NCBI GenBank assembly: GCA_938075415.1
Contig: CALJHC010000019.1
Span: 1 to 64,000 of the forward strand
Source: an uncultured Rubripirellula sp.
GTDB taxonomy: Bacteria; Planctomycetota; Planctomycetia; Pirellulales; Pirellulaceae
Direction of reading: 5' to 3'
DNA: 64,000 bases
Shown here: positions 1-9,090 of the stretch, piece after piece
How positions within the stretch are numbered: position 1 is the first letter of the stretch
Layout: every line of letters begins with the position of its first letter
The notes under the pieces: model-generated
What the model was told of the DNA's origin: nothing
Database searches by the model: none
The model's input: only the letters and a program-made list of their open reading frames with translations
Position numbers and translations under genes: made by a program

Positions 1-1
1 A

Positions 2-994
2 GTTCCCGTTGGGAAACATAAACGCCAGTTACTGCATGCGATAGAGCGGTCTCGTCCAACGTTGCCATTGCGTTCGGTGTTGCGGGTCATACGCCTCTCC
101 CAGTCGCGATACCATGCCTGGACTCGTAAAGAGCAATGTGAGTTGGACGACAGCCCGTCTTGTCCTCAAAACATGCCACACCAACTCACGCCAGATGAGG
201 TGGCGACGATTGAGGACTTCGTGACTGGCGATGAATACCGCCACGTTCCAACCGGAACTTTGGCCATCCTCGCTCAGCGGTTGGGCAAGGTGTTTGCTTC
301 GGTAAGTACATGGCGTCGCTTGGTCAAAGTTCACAAATGGCGACGAACAAGGCAACGCGTGCATCCAGCCAAACCGAAGGTCGGAATCCGAGCGATGAAA
401 TCCAACGAGATTTGGCACATTGACACTACGGTGGTCCGGTTGCTTGACGGTAACAAAGCCTATCTTCACGCGGTGATCGATAACTACTCCCGCCGCATCC
501 TGTCGTGGAAGGTGTCCTCAACATTCAATCCAGTTGCCACAGCGGAGATTCTACTCACTGCGTCGAAAGGAATGGCCGGTTGCAAACCAATGTTAGTGGC
601 CGACGGTGGAGTTGAAAACTTCAATGGTGCGGTCGATGAACTAGTCGAAACGGGAATGCTCAATCGAGTGCTCGCCCAAACGGAGATCATGTTTTCCAAT
701 TCAATGATCGAATCGTGGTGGAGAGTCCTGAAGCACCAATGGCTCTTCCTCAACACGCTCGACTCGGTAAAGACCGTCGAGACACTGGTGGGGTTCTACG
801 TCAAAGAGCACAACTGTCGTCTGCCACACTCAGCGTTTCGCGGGCAAACGCCAGATGAAATGTACTTCGGTAAAGGAGGCGACATTCCTGGCAAACTTGA
901 GGCCTCGCGGCAGAAGGCACGCAAGGAACGGATCGAGACCAATCGGAAGCGAACGTGTCGCGCATGTGAGAGGCCGGTCGCGATCGCAAGCTGA
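2..994 (+). CDS. DDE (integrase-core) transposase, 5' partial
   Basis: Transposase that would cut and rejoin the DNA of its insertion sequence. The frame is open to the left edge, so the true start lies outside the window; an internal TTG at 62 is a weak alternative start. The segment ending SQSRYHAW near the beginning looks like the tail of a helix-turn-helix region. The integrase core shows HIDTTVV, LVADGGVENFN and SNSMIESWW. The second Asp and the Glu are separated by 35 residues, the classical DX35E spacing, so the catalytic triad looks intact. The C-terminus is short and basic (RKERIETNRKRTCRACERP). I cannot assign the IS family and see no clear terminal inverted repeat. Whether the element is whole cannot be judged from this window. 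Confidence 0.8.
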   Translation, partial: VPVGKHKRQLLHAIERSRPTLPLRSVLRVIRLSQSRYHAWTRKEQCELDDSPSCPQNMPHQLTPDEVATIEDFVTGDEYRHVPTGTLAILAQRLGKVFASVSTWRRLVKVHKWRRTRQRVHPAKPKVGIRAMKSNEIWHIDTTVVRLLDGNKAYLHAVIDNYSRRILSWKVSSTFNPVATAEILLTASKGMAGCKPMLVADGGVENFNGAVDELVETGMLNRVLAQTEIMFSNSMIESWWRVLKHQWLFLNTLDSVKTVETLVGFYVKEHNCRLPHSAFRGQTPDEMYFGKGGDIPGKLEASRQKARKERIETNRKRTCRACERPVAIAS

Positions 995-1017
995 GTCAGA
1001 ATTCCCCGTTTCCGGCG

Positions 1018-1107
1018 GCTAAGTTGTGGTCGACGCTGCGCGAGGTGAAGAAAAACCGCCACTTCAAGCGGAGCAATCACCTGTTCGAGATGCGTGCCCC
1101 CGACTAA
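1018..1107 (+). pseudogene. C-terminal coding remnant, unidentified
   Basis: About 30 codons read [20 protein letters not shown] and then end FEMRAPD before TAA at 1105-1107. The composition is protein-like and the segment lies just downstream of the transposase, so it may be the tail of a gene cut by the insertion. I do not recognise the family. No start codon belongs to it. Confidence 0.25.
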
Positions 1108-1399
1108 CTGGGCGAACCGGGGCCCAGTTCAGGCCGCCGCGCAGGAACTCGCGCACAAAACTCCAGAATGTTGTGACTCGTAGCATCGCGAACGACTACA
1201 AAGAACGAAAACGACGCGAAGGTGCAGCGTTGAGTGCTCGGCTGAGTTTTCTGACCCCACGGGGTCTGGATCATGAACGACTGATCTTTCGTCTTGCCGG
1301 TCGTGACTACCGCTTGACTGATGTTTTCGGACGCGTTGTCCGGGACATCCTGGCATGACCCGAGAAATCCGAACACATCGTTGAATCTTGTCGCGGCAG
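1108..1399. other. Intergenic region between converging transposase and sulfatase
   Basis: No convincing gene. A minus-strand frame starting with ATG overlaps the sulfatase stop (ATGA at 1400-1403) and runs to 1104 as 99 codons, but has no recognisable domain. A GACCCC/GGGGTC inverted repeat lies near 1253-1266 without a T-run. Confidence 0.4.
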
Positions 1400-2908
1400 T
1401 CATTTTTCCTGCGGCTTCTTCTCCTTCGTCCGTTTCGGCTTTGCAGGGCCATAAGTATCGAGCAGGATTTTGTCGACCACTTCTCGATCGGTACGGTTAA
1501 GAAAGGTTTCAAGCATCGGATCGCGGGTCCGTTTCATGTGATCGATAAGTTGTTCTTGCATGGCGGCAATGGTTCCTGCATGCTCGCTTTGGTCGATCAG
1601 ATTGTGCAAGCAATCGGGATCGTTGCGCAGATCATAGAACTCTTCCGGAACACGGTAACGAAACAGCTGTATCCTGTCCGCAATAACGGAATCCGATTCA
1701 GCAGCTACTTCCATCGCCGCCATTGTTTTTCCTTCGTTGTTGTTGCGGTACCAATGCTTCTGGTCACTGAATGGATTGTAGATGTAGCCGTATCCTGCAT
1801 TCTGAATGGCCCGCATCGGCACCGCATCACCACCTGCCTTGGAGTCAATCTGTGTGTAAACCTGTTCCCGCCCCGCTTGCTTCTTTCCTTTCAGAAGCGA
1901 AAGAAACGAAGTGCCATCCAGTCCGTCTGGCCCATCGACTCCTGTGACTTCGAGAAAAGTCGGAAAGAAATCAACGACCGATACGAAATCAGTTTCATTG
2001 GTTGTATTGGGACGGACAGTGCCAGGCCAACGAACCAGACAAGGTGTTCGTGAACTGTGGAACCAAGCATTGCACTTGGCAAACGGGACCGCGATTCCAT
2101 TGTCCGAGATAAAAACCACCAACGTGTCCTCGGCCAGACCCGATTCATCAAGAGCCTGCATGACACGACCAAAGGTATCGTCCAGACGGCGAGTCGAATT
2201 CAGGTACTGGGCCAATTCCTCGCGTACGCCGGGAAGGTCAGGCAAGAAACCGGGCACGGTGACTTCCGCTGCTTTGTAGACACGTGATGGCATCGAAGCA
2301 CCTTTGGTCAACTTTGCAGGGTTGCAATAAGGCCGGTGCGGATCATGCGAATTGACCATGAAATAGAACGGCTTGTTTTCCTGCTTGCTCTTTTCCAGAA
2401 ACGTCTTGCTGCGCTGGTAATAAATCTCCGGGTTGCGCCCGTTCCCAAGTTCTTTCTGGTCGAAAGCGTAGTCCCACTTGATCGATTTCTTGGGCGAAGA
2501 ATGCCCGACCTTGCCAAGAATCCCCGTCAGGTACCCGCCTGCCTGCAACGTATTCACGATGTCGGGAACATCCTCACGTGCGGGCATGAAACCCATGGCA
2601 CCCGATCGATGACTGTAGCGTCCTGTGGCAATCACAGCACGACAGGGAGCACAAATGGCAACGTTGACGTGCGCTCGATTAAAACGCAAACCCTCGGCAG
2701 CAAAAGCGTCCAGATTGGGAGTCAAACCGGCAGGCAATCCACCATAAGAACCAAGCGATTCTGCATGCAGATCATCTGCCGTGAACAGCAGGACATTCGG
2801 ATTCGGTGCCGCCTGAATCGCGTTGATGCCTGTCAGGCAAAGGAGCACACAAAGCCATTTACCAGGGCAAGCAAGAGGAGAACGCTGATTCTGGATCGTA
2901 CAAAACAT
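1400..2908 (-). CDS. Secreted sulfatase (type I, FGly-dependent)
   Basis: Hydrolyses sulfate esters, probably on a sulfated glycan, after export. Residues 1-33 form a hydrophobic signal region (WLCVLLCLTGINAIQAA). The metal-binding start of the fold is VLLFTADDLHAESLGSYGG (about 39-57). The maturation motif C-x-P-x-R appears as CAPCR at 86-90, so Cys86 would become formylglycine. ILGKVGH, SHDPHRPY and VVFISDNG fit further sulfatase active-site strands, although the usual His of the GKWH motif is shifted. The length of 502 residues is normal. It ends in a Lys-rich tail (KPKRTKEKKPQEK). It stands alone, facing away from the ceramidase-like gene. The substrate cannot be read from sequence. Confidence 0.93.
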   Translation of the reverse strand: MFCTIQNQRSPLACPGKWLCVLLCLTGINAIQAAPNPNVLLFTADDLHAESLGSYGGLPAGLTPNLDAFAAEGLRFNRAHVNVAICAPCRAVIATGRYSHRSGAMGFMPAREDVPDIVNTLQAGGYLTGILGKVGHSSPKKSIKWDYAFDQKELGNGRNPEIYYQRSKTFLEKSKQENKPFYFMVNSHDPHRPYCNPAKLTKGASMPSRVYKAAEVTVPGFLPDLPGVREELAQYLNSTRRLDDTFGRVMQALDESGLAEDTLVVFISDNGIAVPFAKCNAWFHSSRTPCLVRWPGTVRPNTTNETDFVSVVDFFPTFLEVTGVDGPDGLDGTSFLSLLKGKKQAGREQVYTQIDSKAGGDAVPMRAIQNAGYGYIYNPFSDQKHWYRNNNEGKTMAAMEVAAESDSVIADRIQLFRYRVPEEFYDLRNDPDCLHNLIDQSEHAGTIAAMQEQLIDHMKRTRDPMLETFLNRTDREVVDKILLDTYGPAKPKRTKEKKPQEK

Positions 2909-3344
2909 GAACTTGCCATTAATGGAAGAAACAAACAGAGTGGGTCAGGTCCCGATCATAGCAACAGTTGTTCAGCATTGATCGAGAACTCGGACAGAAA
3001 ATGACTCGGACAGAAGATCATTCACCCCGGGTATTTCGGCAAGTACTTCGGCAAGTACTTTGACGGGGACTTTGATCGCCAGCCTTTTCGCCAGCCCATC
3101 TCGCCTTTGAATGGGATATAATTCTTCTGGTTTTTTCCCGATGACTGCGGATGGAGTTCAGAACGGCTACCCTCTCCGTTGATCACGAACGTTCCCACCA
3201 GCGCAGAACGCCAGTGCTCAGGAAGACAAGATGGTACCGCCAAGGCTTCACAGGGCGTACATGCTGTGGGCGCGTTGACAACCTGCAGGTTGCAGGTGTG
3301 AGGCACGCGGGTATTGGACAATCGACTCTCGTAGGTGACAACTG
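2909..3344. other. Divergent intergenic region with two short tandem duplications
   Basis: Separates the divergent sulfatase and ceramidase-like genes, so it must hold both promoters; no clear -35/-10 pair was found. It contains a 12-bp unit TTCGGCAAGTAC twice in tandem (3035-3058) and a 16-bp near-repeat starting ACTCGGACAGAA (2988-3019). A 99-codon minus-strand frame here is low in complexity and unrecognised, so it is not called. Confidence 0.5.
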
Positions 3345-4856
3345 ATGAATTGCTTGACTTGCAACGGGTATCACCGTCTGATCCTGTTTGCCGCCTTGAT
3401 CACATTTCCGCTGACATGTCAGGGCCAAATGATGGCCGGAGTAGCCAGAGTGGATGCTACCGACTACAAAGCGGGTCCGGTTCATGATCCGCTTTACGTC
3501 AAAGCCATCGTGCTGAAGCAAGGTGGGGATCAGGCTGTCATCGTGACTGTGGATGCCGTCGCGATTGGGGGGATCGGATACATCAAGGACGACTATCTGG
3601 GAAAAGTGCGGTCAGCGATTCAGAACACACTCGGGATTCCCGCTTCACGGATCCTGATCAACGCCAGTCACTGTCATGGAGTTGTGCGCCGTGATATTGC
3701 GGCACTGACGGTCCAGGCAATCGAATCCGCTGCGTCCGCGTTGGTGCCTGTTCGGATCGGGGTCGGTCACGGCCACGAAGACCGGGTGGGAGAAAACCGC
3801 AGACTGTTGATGAAAGACGGGCGTGAAATCGACGTTCGCCATGCGTACGCCATGCCCCCCGACTCAGAAGTTGCAGGCGTCGGTCCCATTGATCCGGAAA
3901 TTGGTGTGCTCAGGCTTGATCGAATGTCAGGAGATCCATTAGCCGTGATCTACAACTTTGCCTGCCATCCTATCCAGGGCGTCCCCAGTGGCGCGAATAC
4001 TGCTGACGTCACAGGCCTTGCATCCACGGTTATCGAAGACAACCTCGGAGGGGGAGCGATGGCATTCTTCCTGCAAGGTTGCGGTGGTGATATCAACCCC
4101 GTGTTCTACAAACATGTTGATCAACCCCGGGATGCGGTGTCATTGGGAAATCTTCTTGCCTTGAGCACGCTCAAAGCCGTGCGCTGCGTCGAGACAAAAG
4201 AAGACAATCGTTTTCTGTGGATCCATGAGACACTCGAACTGCCACGAGCCGATCTGGCAGCAAAGATTATCGATCAGGAGCAAGAACAACTGAGGCTGGC
4301 TCAATCCTTGCGTGGCACCACGCTGAGCCTAAAAACATTCATGCCCCTCATGGTCAAGTACCGCTTGTCCGATCAATACCCCGCCTACTATTCGCACCGG
4401 TATCTACATGAAGAGGAATTGGGTCGCAAAGAATTGTCTGTCATGGATGCAAGGAATCGGCAAGACATCAAATCCTACGTTCAAAACATCGAAACGATGG
4501 AACAACTCACACGTGTCAACACCAACCTGCGATTGTTGAAGATGCATCAAAAACAGAATTTGGAAGCTCCAAAACGAACCGTCGATGTGGAGTTGATTGG
4601 TTGCCGCATCGGCGATTTCGTGTTGACGAGTTTTCCAGGGGAACTGACTGTACAAATCGGATTGAACCTGAAGGACAAATCGCCTCACGAACATACCTTC
4701 GTTGCTGGCTACACCAACGGATACATCTATTACGCACCGACCACCAAGCAGTTAGCCAATGTGGGTGGCGCGCAGGAAGACAGCGATTGCATTCTTGCGC
4801 CCCACTGGCAAGCGATTTACGAACAAAAAGCAGTTGAGATTCTCGAGCAACTGTAA
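3345..4856 (+). CDS. Neutral/alkaline ceramidase-like hydrolase, secreted
   Basis: Predicted exported amidohydrolase of the neutral ceramidase N-domain family, which splits N-acyl linkages in ceramide-type lipids using zinc. The start is supported by AGGTG at 3333-3337, 7 nt upstream. The signal peptide is about residues 1-26 (LILFAALITFPLTCQG). Family-like features are the opening MAGVARVDATDY, the zinc-site-like ASHCHGVV, NFACHPIQG with a second His, QGCGGDINP, and a C-terminal TNGYIYYAPT block. The length of 503 residues is shorter than full ceramidases because the C-terminal immunoglobulin-like domain is absent. Planctomycetes carry many such paralogues whose substrates are unknown, so lipid specificity is inferred. 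Confidence 0.8.
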   Translation: MNCLTCNGYHRLILFAALITFPLTCQGQMMAGVARVDATDYKAGPVHDPLYVKAIVLKQGGDQAVIVTVDAVAIGGIGYIKDDYLGKVRSAIQNTLGIPASRILINASHCHGVVRRDIAALTVQAIESAASALVPVRIGVGHGHEDRVGENRRLLMKDGREIDVRHAYAMPPDSEVAGVGPIDPEIGVLRLDRMSGDPLAVIYNFACHPIQGVPSGANTADVTGLASTVIEDNLGGGAMAFFLQGCGGDINPVFYKHVDQPRDAVSLGNLLALSTLKAVRCVETKEDNRFLWIHETLELPRADLAAKIIDQEQEQLRLAQSLRGTTLSLKTFMPLMVKYRLSDQYPAYYSHRYLHEEELGRKELSVMDARNRQDIKSYVQNIETMEQLTRVNTNLRLLKMHQKQNLEAPKRTVDVELIGCRIGDFVLTSFPGELTVQIGLNLKDKSPHEHTFVAGYTNGYIYYAPTTKQLANVGGAQEDSDCILAPHWQAIYEQKAVEILEQL

Positions 4857-5152
4857 CCTTCGGCCCTGCCAACGCGTCAGCCGAATGGCGGTGCCGCATG
4901 CTCTGGATGGGGAAACACATCCAAACGAGGTGCTGACACACGGCCCTGCCCAGGGAGTATTGGACACCGTTCTCGCCGCCTGCATGAGTTACTGAAGGAG
5001 CTCACTGCGACTCGTTTGTCGCCATGGCTAGTGACGACCAAAGTAGCCAATACCACTTTGAAACTCGAAAAGTGGTAGGCATGCGAGCAACCTGCTTATG
5101 CACGGCCGAAACTGATTTGACCGACTACTACTGGAGTGCTCCCCAAAATCTG
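4857..5152. other. Intergenic region, nothing recognised
   Basis: Between the ceramidase-like gene and the IS3 remnant. Short open frames exist on both strands but none has a domain or a credible ribosome-binding site. Confidence 0.4.
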
Positions 5153-5779
5153 ATGCGTGCGTCACCGTGCCCGATACAAGAATCATGTGTGGCCGTACGA
5201 CTTTGTGACGGACCGGACCGAGGATGGTCGTCAACTTCGGTTGCTGGTAGTGATCGACGACTACACGCGAGAATGCTTGGCGATCGAAGTGGGCCGTTCG
5301 TTTATCCCTAAAGATGTGATCGACGTATTGCAGTACCTGTTTGCCGTACGCGGCACGCCCGAACACATTCGAAGTGACAACGGCCCGGAATTCGTATCCA
5401 AGGTAGTTTGCTGTTGGCTGAAAGAAGCTGATGTCAAAACACTGCTCATTGCCAAGGGCAGCCCTTGGGAGAACGCCTGTGTGGAATCGTTCAATGGTAC
5501 GCTTCGCGATGAGCTACCCAACCGTGAAATCTTCTTGAGCTTTGAGGAAGCTCGCTGGGTGATGGATCGCTTGCGACTCGACTACAACCATCACGAATCC
5601 ATAGTTCATTGAATTATCAACCACCTGCTGCTTTTGCGGCTGACTGTGTTCTTCCGGCTTCGGCTACGCCTCAGCCTCCAGAACACAGTCGCATTACCAA
5701 CCCCAATTCTCTCACTCAAACTGTTGCAAAGACGGGGGGGGTAGTCAATCAGCCGACACAGGCAAACAGCCAATGCTAG
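5153..5779 (+). pseudogene. IS3-family transposase (OrfB), C-terminal half, frameshifted
   Basis: Decayed integrase core of an IS3-type transposase. It begins abruptly at about CVRHRARYKNHVWPYDF, which in intact OrfB proteins sits 130-150 residues in, so the N-terminal part is missing. The core retains VVIDDYTRECLAIEV, IRSDNGPEF and GSPWENACVESFNGTLRDE. The first frame hits TGA at 5610-5612 just after DYNHHES. The expected continuation HSSLNYQPPAAFAADC then resumes in another frame from 5600 and runs to TAG at 5777-5779, so an indel near 5592-5602 broke it. Its missing N-terminal half may be the fragment at 8903-9090 on the other strand. Confidence 0.85.
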
Positions 5780-5899
5780 AAAGAAAATACGATTCATGCC
5801 TGAGCATCTTAAAAACATGTTTGGGGAGGCAAGTGTTACGAAAGCTCGTCTTTCCGTTTGCCCGAATCGCCCGGTCCCATGGCTCTGTTCCTTTCTGCC

Positions 5900-5926
5900 G
5901 CAAAAAGTTTGTCACGAGTTTCGCTA
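5900..5926 (+). repeat. Short repeat, left copy (flanks symporter operon)
   Basis: The reverse complement contains CTAGCGAAACTCGTGACAAA. A related sequence, CTAGCAGAACTCGTCAAAAG, occurs at 8777-8796 in opposite orientation. The two copies lie on either side of the two-gene operon. Similarity is partial and chance is not excluded. Confidence 0.3.
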
Positions 5927-5963
5927 GTCACTAACGCTCGAATGCCGTTTAAGACTTCCGCCC

Positions 5964-7733
5964 CTACGAGACCGCCCAAACATATGCACCAATGATCCCG
6001 CCTACCAATAGCCATGCAATGGCAAATCCGATAGCCGAAGTCCTCGAGGGAACTGGTATTTCCAAACCGCCCGCGGTTAGCAACATCCGGCGATCAATCG
6101 GTGGAGTCTCTCTCGGCAATGTGCATGGCTGCAACACTTTCTCGCCAGCTTGTATCGGAGTGCGACTCAGCTGATAGAAACGCTTTAGCTTAACCGGATC
6201 CACTGCAGGTGTTACAAGACTGACCGCGATACCAACCATCGAAGCTATTGAGCTGTAAAAGAGAATCTGCCACGGCAGATAGACAACGGGCCCTTCGCCT
6301 TCAGTCCAAAGCAAGCGAAGTGATTCTGAGGCAGGTATCCCTTTCAACCACTGAATGAACCATGGTTGCGTCGAAACCCACCACGCGGCGAAGCCAGTCA
6401 GGCTGGTTGCCCAGGCACCCGCAACCGTCATGCACCGCCAAAACAGACCGATCCAAAAGACCAGCCCCATCATCGGGGCAATCATGAACCAGATTTCCAA
6501 CGCTTTCACGACGCTTGGCACCCAAAATGCAAAGGCGACTCCGCCCGCGACGACGACGACCGAAGCCAGACGACCGACCCAAATGCAGTGTCTATTGGAA
6601 ACCTCGGTTCGAAGCGGCTTGTAGATGTTCTCAGTGAATAAGGCGGCGCTGCTGATCATGAACGAGTCGCACGAACTCATTACTCCGGCCAACAATGCGG
6701 CCAAGAACAAACCGAGTAGTCCGGGCGTGAGCCGAGGCAAAAAGGTGTATGCCACTTCACCGTAGATGCCGTCAGCCGTGCGTTTGAGCGATTCTGTATC
6801 GAGTTGCGAGGGGGCATTTCCGTTTTGGATGTACCACGCAACAGCGGCGATCGCCGTGATCGACCAAGCCGCTGTACACAGTCGTTTGATTAGATTTCCG
6901 CCCACGATGCCAACTCGACCTTCCCATTCGGTCTTGCCAGCCGCGCAAACGCCCATGATGAACGGCTGAGCCACAATACCCACCAAAGCCTGAAACGACA
7001 TCATGATGATGAAGAACCACGAGATCTTGCCAGGTGCGACCAGTGAAAGCATTGCATCGTTACTGATTGTTTCCCGAATACCATGCATGCCACCGACTTC
7101 CCACAAGATGAACGGCAACAGCATAAAAGAGAATGCGATGGTCAGAATGCCCTGGATGTAGTCGGTCACAATCGCCGCGCCTAAACCACCGACTGCACCA
7201 TAGAGAACGAACATCAAAGTCAATACAAAGATCGCAATATCAGCATCGATCAGGCCCCCCGTTCCTGCATACACCAGAGCACCGGCACCTTTGAGCATCA
7301 GACCGATCTTGATGCACATGCTGGCAATACCAACGATGGCAAAAAGAATCGCAACACTTCGGTCGTACCGCAGCTCGTAAACATCAGCAGTGGTAATCGC
7401 ACGAAACCGCCGAAAGATTGGGGCAATGAGCCAATAAAAGGGGGTCACGAACAGCCAGAGCCATTGGTACCAGATACCGCCGAGACCAGTGCGAAACGTC
7501 GCTGAGGAAACCGTCACTGCTTGGTCAGAAGCTGTCCCAGTTCCAAAGGCGTGCATCATCATCATGCCTTTGCCAAACTTGCGAGGCATGAAGAAATCAT
7601 CGAGCCCAGCCAAGCGCCGCCCCATCCACACTCCCATGATGGTGATGCCAATCAGGTAGAGCATGACCACCAAACCATCAATCGGGTGCAGGCCCGCCGT
7701 CACTGCACTAGGCAATGTCGCTTCCGACAGCAT
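5964..7733 (-). CDS. Sodium:solute symporter (SSS family)
   Basis: Inner-membrane transporter that couples solute uptake to Na+ entry. The 589 residues contain about 13 hydrophobic segments, with a short N-terminal tail, then LVVMLYLIGITIMGVWMGRR and the family-typical LDDFF..RKFGKGMMM stretch. GTGTASDQAVTVSSATFRTG matches the Na+-site region of SSS proteins, and SCDSFMISSAALFTENIYKP matches the conserved late-helix motif (usually SSxxSxLNSxATxxxxDIYR). Its ATG shares one base with the stop of the upstream dehydrogenase (TAATG), so the two are translationally coupled. Context suggests the solute is a hydroxy-acid or a sugar-acid precursor, but the substrate cannot be determined. Confidence 0.92.
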   Translation of the reverse strand: MLSEATLPSAVTAGLHPIDGLVVMLYLIGITIMGVWMGRRLAGLDDFFMPRKFGKGMMMMHAFGTGTASDQAVTVSSATFRTGLGGIWYQWLWLFVTPFYWLIAPIFRRFRAITTADVYELRYDRSVAILFAIVGIASMCIKIGLMLKGAGALVYAGTGGLIDADIAIFVLTLMFVLYGAVGGLGAAIVTDYIQGILTIAFSFMLLPFILWEVGGMHGIRETISNDAMLSLVAPGKISWFFIIMMSFQALVGIVAQPFIMGVCAAGKTEWEGRVGIVGGNLIKRLCTAAWSITAIAAVAWYIQNGNAPSQLDTESLKRTADGIYGEVAYTFLPRLTPGLLGLFLAALLAGVMSSCDSFMISSAALFTENIYKPLRTEVSNRHCIWVGRLASVVVVAGGVAFAFWVPSVVKALEIWFMIAPMMGLVFWIGLFWRCMTVAGAWATSLTGFAAWWVSTQPWFIQWLKGIPASESLRLLWTEGEGPVVYLPWQILFYSSIASMVGIAVSLVTPAVDPVKLKRFYQLSRTPIQAGEKVLQPCTLPRETPPIDRRMLLTAGGLEIPVPSRTSAIGFAIAWLLVGGIIGAYVWAVS

Positions 7734-8629
7734 TATAACTCTTCCGTTCTTTTTGAATGCAGGAAGGCTTCAATCACCGCGCTGTTGTCTGCATCACCAA
7801 AGCCCAACGCCTCTGCCTGCTCAAGAAGCGATTTATGAACGTAACTCAGTTGCGTATTGGTCCCCGCACGCTCAGCTTCGGCAAGGATCAGCCGCACGTC
7901 TTTGAGGTGCTGAGAAAGTCTGGCCTGAAGTCCATAGTCTCTTTCCACCATCCGTCGGCCTTTGGTTTCCATCACACCCGATTGAGCTGGGGTCTGCTTC
8001 AGAATCTCCAAGGTTACCTCTTGATCGAATCCGAGCGATTCCGCGAACACCAATCCTTCCGCCAGCACTGCTCGATGCAGCCCGAGCACGAGATTGTGAA
8101 CCAACTTAAAACGCGAAGCTGCGCCAACCGGTCCAAGATGAAAGTGCTTTGATGTGATTGTCGCCAGCAACGGCTTCAAACGTTCGACAACATCGACGTC
8201 TCCACCTAAGAACAGAGCAACTTTCCCCGTGATGACCTGGGCACTCGATCCCGCTACTGTCGTCTCAAGATAGGACACTCCAAGTTCCGCAAGTGATTTG
8301 CCCACAGCAACTACCTGCTGAGGATCGCCTGTCGTTGTGTCGATAACAATTTGACTTGGCTTAAATTCAGTGCGAAGGTGCCGCGTTAAAGAAAGGACTT
8401 CGTTACTCGATGGCAAAGAAAGAAACAGTACGTCGCAGCTCTGAACCACGTCCGCTGCGCTATCGCAGGCGATGCCGCCACTCCGACCCAAGGCCTCCAA
8501 CTGTCCTTCGTTCGTGTCGAATCCATGGACTCCAATCCCACTGTTTACCAATCGGTTCGCGAGCGCTGAGCCCAGCAATCCGACACCAATAAGTCCAACA
8601 GGATTCGTCTTCATGGTTCTGTCTGGCAA
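7733..8629 (-). CDS. Beta-hydroxyacid dehydrogenase (3-hydroxyisobutyrate dehydrogenase family)
   Basis: NAD(P)-dependent oxidation of a beta-hydroxy acid in the cytoplasm. Residues 9-35 form a Rossmann start with GVGLLGSALANRLVNSG (GxGxxG) followed by the acidic strand end HGFDTN. VLFLSLPSSNEV and ETTVAGSSAQVITGKVALFLGG match the cofactor and substrate segments. GAASRFKLVHNLVLG carries the family's catalytic Lys and the nearby Asn. The length of 298 is typical. It is the first gene of a two-gene operon with the SSS transporter, overlapping it by one base. Tartronate semialdehyde reductase or 6-phosphogluconate-like activity is possible; the exact substrate is not resolvable. Confidence 0.9.
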   Translation of the reverse strand: MPDRTMKTNPVGLIGVGLLGSALANRLVNSGIGVHGFDTNEGQLEALGRSGGIACDSAADVVQSCDVLFLSLPSSNEVLSLTRHLRTEFKPSQIVIDTTTGDPQQVVAVGKSLAELGVSYLETTVAGSSAQVITGKVALFLGGDVDVVERLKPLLATITSKHFHLGPVGAASRFKLVHNLVLGLHRAVLAEGLVFAESLGFDQEVTLEILKQTPAQSGVMETKGRRMVERDYGLQARLSQHLKDVRLILAEAERAGTNTQLSYVHKSLLEQAEALGFGDADNSAVIEAFLHSKRTEEL

Positions 8630-8902
8630 CGATTGGACAAATTTGTTTTTGAATAGCGAGTACTGGCAGTCCGGCTGCTTTGGCGACCAACGTGAATTGC
8701 CGTTATTTCACGCGATAAGGTAGCTGCTAGGGTTGGTAGCTGCAAATGACTTTGGTTGCGGAATGCCGTTAAATACCTAGCAGAACTCGTCAAAAGTTTC
8801 GAGAAACGAAGTGCAAGACGTCCGAAGAATCTCCAAGACCTCCACTACCATCACGATTTCGGACTTGCATAGGTCCTCGCCTCCAAAGTCGATGGACACG
8901 TT
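8630..8902. other. Upstream region of the dehydrogenase-symporter operon
   Basis: Should hold the operon promoter. It contains the right copy of a short repeat (8776-8800) and then meets the IS3 fragment. No gene recognised. Confidence 0.4.
8776..8800 (+). repeat. Short repeat, right copy
   Basis: CTAGCAGAACTCGTCAAAAG resembles the reverse complement of 5900-5926. See the left copy. Function unknown. Confidence 0.3.
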
Positions 8903-9090
8903 CTCGTTCACCGCCCAGCCTCGCTGGGTTAACAACCGATAAATGCGGCCAGATCCGAAACGAGGACGTTGACGAGCCAGTAAAAGCATCTCGTGCAGTA
9001 ATTGCGGTTCATCATCCGCCCGACGCGGGTGGTATCGCTGGGTGTTGCGAGGTTGCCCCAGAACGCGGCAGACCCGACGCTCCTTTTCCT
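8903..9090 (-). pseudogene. IS3-family transposase (OrfB), N-terminal fragment
   Basis: Read on the minus strand, codons give ERRVCRVLGQPRNTQRY, then ADDEPQLLHEMLLLARQRPR, then FGSGRIYRLLTQRGWAVNE. This is the HTH_21 region that opens IS3 OrfB proteins (RRACRVLGQPRSTQRY...RYGYRRI..LLR..GW.VN). After AVNE at about 8903 the homology stops. An in-frame TAG precedes the block at about 9091. The fragment therefore covers only the part that is missing from the IS3 remnant at 5153-5779, and lies in opposite orientation. Confidence 0.8.

Noticed and set aside
1253..1266. GACCCC/GGGGTC inverted repeat as terminator between converging genes
   Set aside because: The loop would be only two bases and there is no T-run on either strand.
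1026..1358. 110-codon plus-strand frame after the transposase
   Set aside because: Different phase from the protein-like remnant at 1018-1107, no ribosome-binding site and no recognisable family.
1104..1403. 99-codon minus-strand frame overlapping the sulfatase stop by ATGA
   Set aside because: Overlap is suggestive of coupling, but there is no domain, the composition is odd and it ends in DNA shared with the IS flank.
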